A stretch of DNA of 9,965 nucleotides from Candidatus Portnoyibacteriota bacterium (lineage in GTDB: Bacteria; Patescibacteriota; Minisyncoccia; Portnoybacterales; GWB1-42-6), in contig JAQUNU010000027.1 in the NCBI GenBank assembly GCA_028717445.1, forward strand, positions 1 through 9,965, written 5' to 3'. Below the pieces are notes generated by a model. The model was not told the DNA's origin, searched no databases, and saw only the letters and a program-made list of their open reading frames with translations. Position numbers and translations under genes: made by a program. Shown piece by piece: positions 6,891 through 9,965 of this stretch (positions are counted from its first letter, which is position 1; each line of letters opens with the position of its first letter).

Positions 6891-6912
6891 ATGGGCTTGA
6901 AAAAAATAAAAT
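6884..6912 (+). promoter_or_regulatory. Sigma-70-type promoter of tRNA-Leu
   Basis: On the + strand, TTGACA (6884-6889) is perfect and TAAAAT (6907-6912) has one mismatch, with a 17-bp spacer. The start would be near 6919, about 31 nt before the mature tRNA 5' end. The same promoter may also serve the gene at 7120-7554. Confidence 0.7.
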
Positions 6913-6921
6913 GATATTGTG

Positions 6922-6950
6922 CTAAAAGGCCTAAATCAGGCCTATTTTAG
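6922..6950 (+). promoter_or_regulatory. Hairpin in the pre-tRNA-Leu leader
   Basis: AGGCCT (6927-6932) pairs with AGGCCT (6938-6943) around a 5-nt loop. Beyond a two-base bulge (6944-6945) the stem extends by CTAAA (6922-6926) with TTTAG (6946-6950), giving 11 bp in all. The last paired base is the first base of the mature tRNA, so this fold competes with the outermost pair of the acceptor stem. It could influence 5' processing by RNase P, or be a DNA operator; neither is shown. Confidence 0.5.
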
Positions 6951-7032
6951 CCGCTGTGGTGAAATTGGCAGACACGTGCGACTCAAAATCGCATGGGTAA
7001 CCCCCATGTCGGTTCGACTCCGACCAGCGGCA
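6950..7032 (+). tRNA. tRNA-Leu, anticodon CAA
   Basis: An 83-nt class II tRNA that decodes UUG leucine codons. Acceptor stem GCCGCTG (6950-6956) pairs with CAGCGGC (7025-7031), followed by discriminator A at 7032. The D stem is GTG/CAC (6959-6961, 6973-6975) with a GG-containing loop. The anticodon stem is TGCGA/TCGCA (6977-6981, 6989-6993) around the loop CTCAAAA, placing anticodon CAA at 6984-6986. A long variable arm typical of tRNA-Leu (ATGGG with CCCAT) follows. The T arm is GTCGG/CCGAC (7008-7012, 7020-7024) with loop TTCGACT. CCA is not encoded, since CAAG follows the discriminator, so a CCA-adding enzyme is needed. No intron is seen. The cognate synthetase gene, leuS, lies at the right edge of the window. 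Confidence 0.97.
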
Positions 7033-7048
7033 CAAGCAGCGGCACAAG
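7025..7048 (+). repeat. Tandem 12-bp repeat duplicating the tRNA-Leu 3' end
   Basis: CAGCGGCACAAG occurs twice in direct succession (7025-7036 and 7037-7048). The first copy is the 3' acceptor strand, the discriminator and four downstream bases; the second copy is followed by CG and T6 (7051-7056). The second copy could also pair with the 5' acceptor strand at 6950-6956. It may be a slippage duplication or a trace of recombination at the tRNA end. Confidence 0.85.
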
Positions 7049-7119
7049 CGTTTTTTCACTGTCGGGCTTTTTGGCCAGGCATTTGTATTATCGCCAAACA
7101 AGGAAGGGAGGTTCTTTCA

Positions 7120-7554
7120 ATGCAAGAGGTTTACAGAAGAATTTTTGGCAGAGTGAGGACCGAAAAAATTAATTCCGGCCTGATTGAGATCGACGGCGTT
7201 TTAATTCCAATTGTAATTTCCTGGGTGACAAACCGCTTTTCTTTGCTTACCCAAAACACTCACAAGGGGAAAATGGAAATTTCCCTGGATAAAGATCGGG
7301 GCGCCGAAAAGAAAGGAGATTTGCGGCTGGGAAGCAATAATAAGATTTATATCGAAATTAAAGAAATAGGCGCTTTTGCCCCGCTAGAACTTAAAATTGG
7401 CGACGGCGGAATCAGCATCTGCTTGCCTGCTAATGAGTGTCCGCTTGAAAGCCAATTAGTTCTGCAGGCGATCGCTTTCCTGGCGCCCAATTTCAAAGAG
7501 CAAAACGGCAGCATCCAGATTTTTTTTCCCGATGCGGTCGGAAAAGCAGCATAA
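7120..7554 (+). CDS. Uncharacterised 144-residue protein
   Basis: I do not recognise this protein. The start is ATG at 7120-7122, set by the strong ribosome binding site GGGAGG (7106-7111) 8 nt upstream. The same frame is open back to 6919, but that would run through the tRNA and is not credible. The 144 residues have no signal peptide or membrane segment. The pattern of short alternating hydrophobic stretches (SGLIEIDGVLIPIVISWV near 19-36, KIYIEIKEI near 75-83, LELKIGDGGISICLP near 89-103) suggests a mainly beta-strand soluble protein, ending with a helical stretch (ESQLVLQAIAFLAP). The N-terminus is basic (YRRIFGRVRTEK). It lies 87 bp after tRNA-Leu on the same strand and may be read from the tRNA promoter; no better promoter is visible between them. 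A strong terminator follows 28 bp after the stop. Base composition is like its neighbours. The strong ribosome binding site and the terminator argue for a real gene. Confidence 0.75.
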   Translation: MQEVYRRIFGRVRTEKINSGLIEIDGVLIPIVISWVTNRFSLLTQNTHKGKMEISLDKDRGAEKKGDLRLGSNNKIYIEIKEIGAFAPLELKIGDGGISICLPANECPLESQLVLQAIAFLAPNFKEQNGSIQIFFPDAVGKAA

Positions 7555-7582
7555 ACCTCTGTCTGGTTCAACGAATCAAAAA

Positions 7583-7619
7583 GCCCCCTCGCAGTTTTTT
7601 CATGAGGGGGCCTTTTTTT
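7583..7619. terminator. Bidirectional intrinsic terminator between the 144-residue gene and uppP
   Basis: GCCCCCTC (7583-7590) pairs perfectly with GAGGGGGC (7604-7611) around a 13-nt loop. On the + strand it is followed by T7 after one C (7613-7619), and on the - strand by T5 (complement of 7578-7582). It sits between the converging 7120-7554 gene and uppP and can end both transcripts. Confidence 0.88.
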
Positions 7620-7631
7620 ATTTCAAAAAAT

Positions 7632-8435
7632 TTACAAAAAATAAATCGTAACAATCGCCAATGCTAACAAAATCCGATACCAGACGAATATTTTATAGCT
7701 CCTTCTTTCCACGAATTTAAGCAAAAACCAGATCGCGACAAAGCCGGAAAGGGCGGCGCTAATAATTCCAACCCAAAAAGCTCCATTAAATCCTGCTTGT
7801 AAAATCTCGGCCATTTTAAAAACATTGGCGCCAAAGATAATCGGCGCGGCCAGCAAGAAAGAAAACTTGGCCGCGCTTTTCTTATCCAGCCCCAAGAACA
7901 AACCGGCCGAAATCGTGGCGCCGGAACGAGAAACCCCGGGCACAATCGCCACGGCTTGGGTCAGACCGATTAAAAAAGATTTTCGCGCCTTAGTTTGTGA
8001 AATGTTTTTTGAATTTTCGCTTCCTTCTTTATCGGCTAGCCACAAAACCAATGAGAAAATAAATAAAACAGAAGCAATCAAAACAGGGGAACGAAAAATC
8101 GTCTCCGCCGCGTTGGAAAAAAACCAGCCAATCACCGCGCCCGGAATCGTAGCCAAAAAAAGATATATCGCCAGGCGGCCATCTGGATTTTCGCCCCATT
8201 TTTTTTGACCAAAAACCAACTTAAAAAATCCAAAAAAAATACCCAGCCATTGCCGCCAGAAAAAAATTAACACGGCCAAAAGCGTGCCGAAATGCAAAAC
8301 TATGTCAAAAGCCAAACCGGGATCCTGCCATTTAAAAAACCAAGGCAATAAAATCAGATGCGCCGAAGAAGAAATCGGCAGATATTCGGTCACGCCCTGC
8401 ACTATGCCTAAAATTATCGCCTGAAAAATATCCAT
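7632..8435 (-). CDS. uppP: Undecaprenyl-diphosphatase (UppP/BacA)
   Basis: An integral membrane phosphatase that converts undecaprenyl diphosphate to the monophosphate, recycling the lipid carrier used for peptidoglycan and other wall polymers; extra copies give bacitracin resistance in some species. The 267 residues are of standard length and very hydrophobic, with about eight likely membrane segments. The two re-entrant active-site motifs are present: VQGVTEYLPISSSAHL at 12-27 (Glu17, His26) and PGVSRSGATISAG at 166-178 (Arg170). Gln13 stands where E. coli UppP has the first of its two glutamates; this Gln form is common in other phyla. The ATG lies 3 nt after the tsaC stop and no Shine-Dalgarno site is visible, so translation is probably coupled to tsaC. 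It is the last gene of the leuS-tsaC-uppP operon, ended by the hairpin at 7583-7619. Its presence implies a peptidoglycan-type wall or another polyprenyl-linked polymer. Confidence 0.96.
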   Translation of the reverse strand: MDIFQAIILGIVQGVTEYLPISSSAHLILLPWFFKWQDPGLAFDIVLHFGTLLAVLIFFWRQWLGIFFGFFKLVFGQKKWGENPDGRLAIYLFLATIPGAVIGWFFSNAAETIFRSPVLIASVLFIFSLVLWLADKEGSENSKNISQTKARKSFLIGLTQAVAIVPGVSRSGATISAGLFLGLDKKSAAKFSFLLAAPIIFGANVFKMAEILQAGFNGAFWVGIISAALSGFVAIWFLLKFVERRSYKIFVWYRILLALAIVTIYFL

Positions 8436-8438
8436 ATT

Positions 8439-9083
8439 TTAAATCGAAAGTATTTCCAACAGCTTTTTCGGATTCGTCGCCCCGATCCTTATGATTTTAG
8501 GTTTGGGCGAGGTCATGTCCAAAACCGTCGAAGGTTCGTTGAATTTCAAATCCCCCGCGTCCAAAACAAGATCAGGTTTTAAAAATTGATTTCTGAATTG
8601 AGCCAGAACTTCCCCTATTTTTGTCGATGATGGCTGATCGGAAATATTGGCGGAAGTGGCCGTAAGCGGCCGCGGCAATTCGGCCAGAAGCATATTGACG
8701 AGTTTATAATTAGGAATCCGCAGACCGATTGTTTCCCTGCCCGCGGTCAGCTTTTCCGGCAATTTGTCCTTTTTCCTCAGAAGCACGGTTACCGAACCCG
8801 GCCAAACCAGACTTAAAATTTTTTCCAGTTTCTTATCAATGCAGGCGACCTTTTTCGCCATTTCAATATCGCGGACAAAAACGGGAATAGGCCGGTCGGA
8901 CGGCCTGTTTTTTATATTAAATAGACGCGTCACCGCCCGCTCATCCGTGGCCATGGTCACCAAGCCATAAACCGTGTCTGTTGGCACCACCACCGCTCCT
9001 CCGCGCCAAATAGCCTCCGCCGCTTTCCGGATTCCGTAGCTAGAAGATCTTAAGTTTTCAGGATCAATCTTAATGATATCCAT
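8439..9083 (-). CDS. tsaC: L-threonylcarbamoyladenylate synthase TsaC (YrdC/Sua5 family)
   Basis: Makes threonylcarbamoyl-AMP from threonine, bicarbonate and ATP, the first step of the t6A modification at position 37 of tRNAs that read ANN codons. With the ATG at 9081-9083 the protein has 214 residues, a single YrdC domain without the C-terminal Sua5 domain. Motifs in order: PTDTVYG (34-40), KNRP (58-61), WPGSVT (94-99), the RIP turn (122-124), TSANIS (143-148) and STVLD (185-189). An alternative start is GTG at 9087-9089, two codons earlier, which would overlap the preceding stop as GTGA. I prefer ATG because neither start has a Shine-Dalgarno site and ATG is the stronger codon. It is transcribed after the 9086-9544 gene and before uppP, 3 nt away. 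Its TsaB, TsaD and TsaE partners are not in this window. Confidence 0.95.
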   Translation of the reverse strand: MDIIKIDPENLRSSSYGIRKAAEAIWRGGAVVVPTDTVYGLVTMATDERAVTRLFNIKNRPSDRPIPVFVRDIEMAKKVACIDKKLEKILSLVWPGSVTVLLRKKDKLPEKLTAGRETIGLRIPNYKLVNMLLAELPRPLTATSANISDQPSSTKIGEVLAQFRNQFLKPDLVLDAGDLKFNEPSTVLDMTSPKPKIIRIGATNPKKLLEILSI

Positions 9084-9085
9084 AA

Positions 9086-9544
9086 TCACAATTCATTTTT
9101 ATTACATAACAGGATACCCTTTAATAATAGATCTAATCTTCTTGCTAATTTATGCAAGTCATCGCTGTGTGACTTATTATAAGGCTCCCATTGCCTTAAA
9201 TCTAAAAGCGTATTTATAGAATCTATTTTAAAACTAGTTTCCGAAAAAAATTTTACACAATTTTCACTATATTTATTTTTTATATAATTCCAATTCACTT
9301 TGTATGAAGTGTTAGATAATTTAACTAAATATAACCATTCTCGCTCCTTATCAGGTAAAATATTTGTCTCCAAATTCATTAAATTATCTATTGTCTCTTT
9401 TTCAAGATTGTTCTTAATTTCTTGCAATCTACTGTGTTCACCTATCCAAAATATAACTACTGTAACAATGATAGAAAGAAAACCCAATTTTGCTAAAAGA
9501 TCCTCATAAATGTACTTAAAAATCTTTTTTAACCCATTTTTCAT
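9086..9544 (-). CDS. Uncharacterised AT-rich gene: 152-residue protein with one N-terminal membrane segment
   Basis: I do not recognise a family. The N-terminus is basic (MKNGLKKIFK), followed by one predicted membrane span at about residues 20-35 (LGFLSIIVTVVIFWIG). A charged, helical, probably cytoplasmic region follows, with coiled-coil-like sequence at about 38-60 (RLQEIKNNLEKETIDNLMNLE). Arg-Arg-Leu-Asp near 135-138 is in a final helix. The gene has about 26% G+C over 9121-9540 by my hand count, against about 47% in a nearby 60-base stretch of leuS, and is rich in TTA, ATA and AAT-type codons. Its ATG overlaps the leuS stop (ATGA) and its TGA lies two bases before the tsaC ATG, so it fits the operon exactly although its composition is foreign. 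Translation is likely coupled to leuS. It may be a recent acquisition or a fast-evolving lineage-specific gene. Confidence 0.75.
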   Translation of the reverse strand: MKNGLKKIFKYIYEDLLAKLGFLSIIVTVVIFWIGEHSRLQEIKNNLEKETIDNLMNLETNILPDKEREWLYLVKLSNTSYKVNWNYIKNKYSENCVKFFSETSFKIDSINTLLDLRQWEPYNKSHSDDLHKLARRLDLLLKGILLCNKNEL

Positions 9545-9965
9545 ATAACAATATTAATTAATTTCCCCTTCACAAAAATCACTTTCTTCGGCTCTTTGTC
9601 TTCCAAAAATGCTTTCACCTTTTCGCTTTCAAGCGCCGCCTTTTTGGCGTCTTCTTCGGAAATGCCGGTCGAAACTTGTATCTTATCGCGCAATTTTCCA
9701 TTCACCTGGACAATTAGCTCAATATTTTCTTCTTTTATCAATTCGGGATCGAATTGCGGCCATTCTTGGACGAAGATGCTTTCCTTGTGGCCCAGCTTTT
9801 CCCAAAGCTCTTCGGAAATATGCGGGGCAAAAGGAGAAAGGATTACCAAAAATTTCTCAAAATCTTTTTTCGAAATCTGGTTTTTCTCCATTTCATTCAG
9901 AAAAACCATCATAGCGCTGATAGCCGTATTAAATTTTAAATTTTCAAGATCATCCCCGACTTTTT
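9541..9965 (-). CDS. leuS: Leucyl-tRNA synthetase, 3' part (N-terminus outside window)
   Basis: LeuRS charges tRNA-Leu in the cytoplasm. The frame is open to the right edge, giving the last 140 complete codons, and ends with TGA. The sequence matches the C-terminal anticodon-binding domain of bacterial LeuRS: KFNTAISAMMVFLNEM, then LSPFAPHISEELWEKLG, then a WPQFD segment, VQVNGKLRDKI, and the terminal strand pattern GKLINIVI, which corresponds to the conserved end of the family. The catalytic Rossmann and editing domains lie outside the window. It is the first visible gene of the - strand operon that continues into the AT-rich gene, tsaC and uppP. A tRNA-Leu gene is about 2.5 kb away on the other strand. 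Confidence 0.96.
   Translation of the reverse strand, partial: KVGDDLENLKFNTAISAMMVFLNEMEKNQISKKDFEKFLVILSPFAPHISEELWEKLGHKESIFVQEWPQFDPELIKEENIELIVQVNGKLRDKIQVSTGISEEDAKKAALESEKVKAFLEDKEPKKVIFVKGKLINIVI

Noticed and set aside
6972..6979. CACGTG core inside tRNA-Leu, considered as parS
   Set aside because: The bases are explained by the D stem and the junction to the anticodon stem; the flanks do not match parS.
7049..7078. T-rich stretch after the tRNA, considered as a terminator
   Set aside because: T6 is present at 7051-7056, but I find no convincing local GC-rich hairpin in front of it, so read-through into the next gene remains possible.
7081..7091. TATTAT before the 7120 gene, considered as its own -10 box
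   Set aside because: No -35-like sequence lies at 16-18 bp and no extended -10 TGn is present.
6919..7119. Extension of the 7120-7554 reading frame upstream to 6919 (211-residue version)
   Set aside because: The extra 67 codons run through the whole tRNA-Leu, and the start at 6919 has no ribosome binding site, while ATG 7120 has GGGAGG at 8 nt.

Overview
The window reads as chromosomal housekeeping DNA from a bacterium using the standard genetic code (TGA is a genuine stop in the Nudix, leuS and 9086-9544 genes). Intergenic spaces are small, there are no insertion sequences or CRISPR arrays, and GC is moderate (mid-40s % in the stretches I counted), apart from one AT-rich gene. The compact gene spacing, the poor use of Shine-Dalgarno sites by several genes, the tRNA without encoded CCA and the shortened stringent-response enzyme would fit a streamlined, uncultured lineage such as Patescibacteria/CPR. 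That assignment is an inference: no rRNA or marker-gene comparison is possible here.

Left part (1-2693, + strand): the 3' part of dprA (DNA uptake and recombination mediator), then, 12 bp later, a complete topA (type IA topoisomerase with three C4 zinc fingers). A hairpin at 2661-2693 terminates topA and also the converging Nudix gene. Middle (2753-5113): a Nudix hydrolase gene (- strand) diverges from a RelA/SpoT-homologue gene (+ strand); back-to-back promoters drive them and overlap at their -35 boxes. The RSH protein keeps an intact-looking (p)ppGpp synthetase centre, but its hydrolase centre is substituted at four or more key positions and it stops before the ACT domain.

Centre (5114-7619): the RSH gene converges on parB, which follows parA (both - strand). 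The parAB promoter again shares a -35 element with a divergent promoter, here for tRNA-Leu(CAA). The tRNA has a hairpin leader, and the last 12 bp around its 3' end are duplicated in tandem. Downstream lies a 144-residue protein of unknown function with a strong ribosome binding site, closed by a bidirectional terminator.

Right part (7632-9965, - strand): a tightly packed operon read from right to left: leuS (3' part), an AT-rich gene for a small single-span membrane protein of unknown function, tsaC (threonylcarbamoyl-AMP synthase) and uppP (undecaprenyl-diphosphatase). Neighbours overlap or nearly touch. Function ranges over tRNA charging, tRNA modification and cell-wall lipid recycling, so the grouping looks like a housekeeping operon rather than one pathway.

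I see no convincing new defence or mobile system. The points most worth a second look are the hydrolase-degenerate, ACT-less RSH; the repeated shared -35 divergent promoter design; the structures around tRNA-Leu; the nested inverted repeat between parA and parB; and the foreign-looking gene fitted without a gap between leuS and tsaC.
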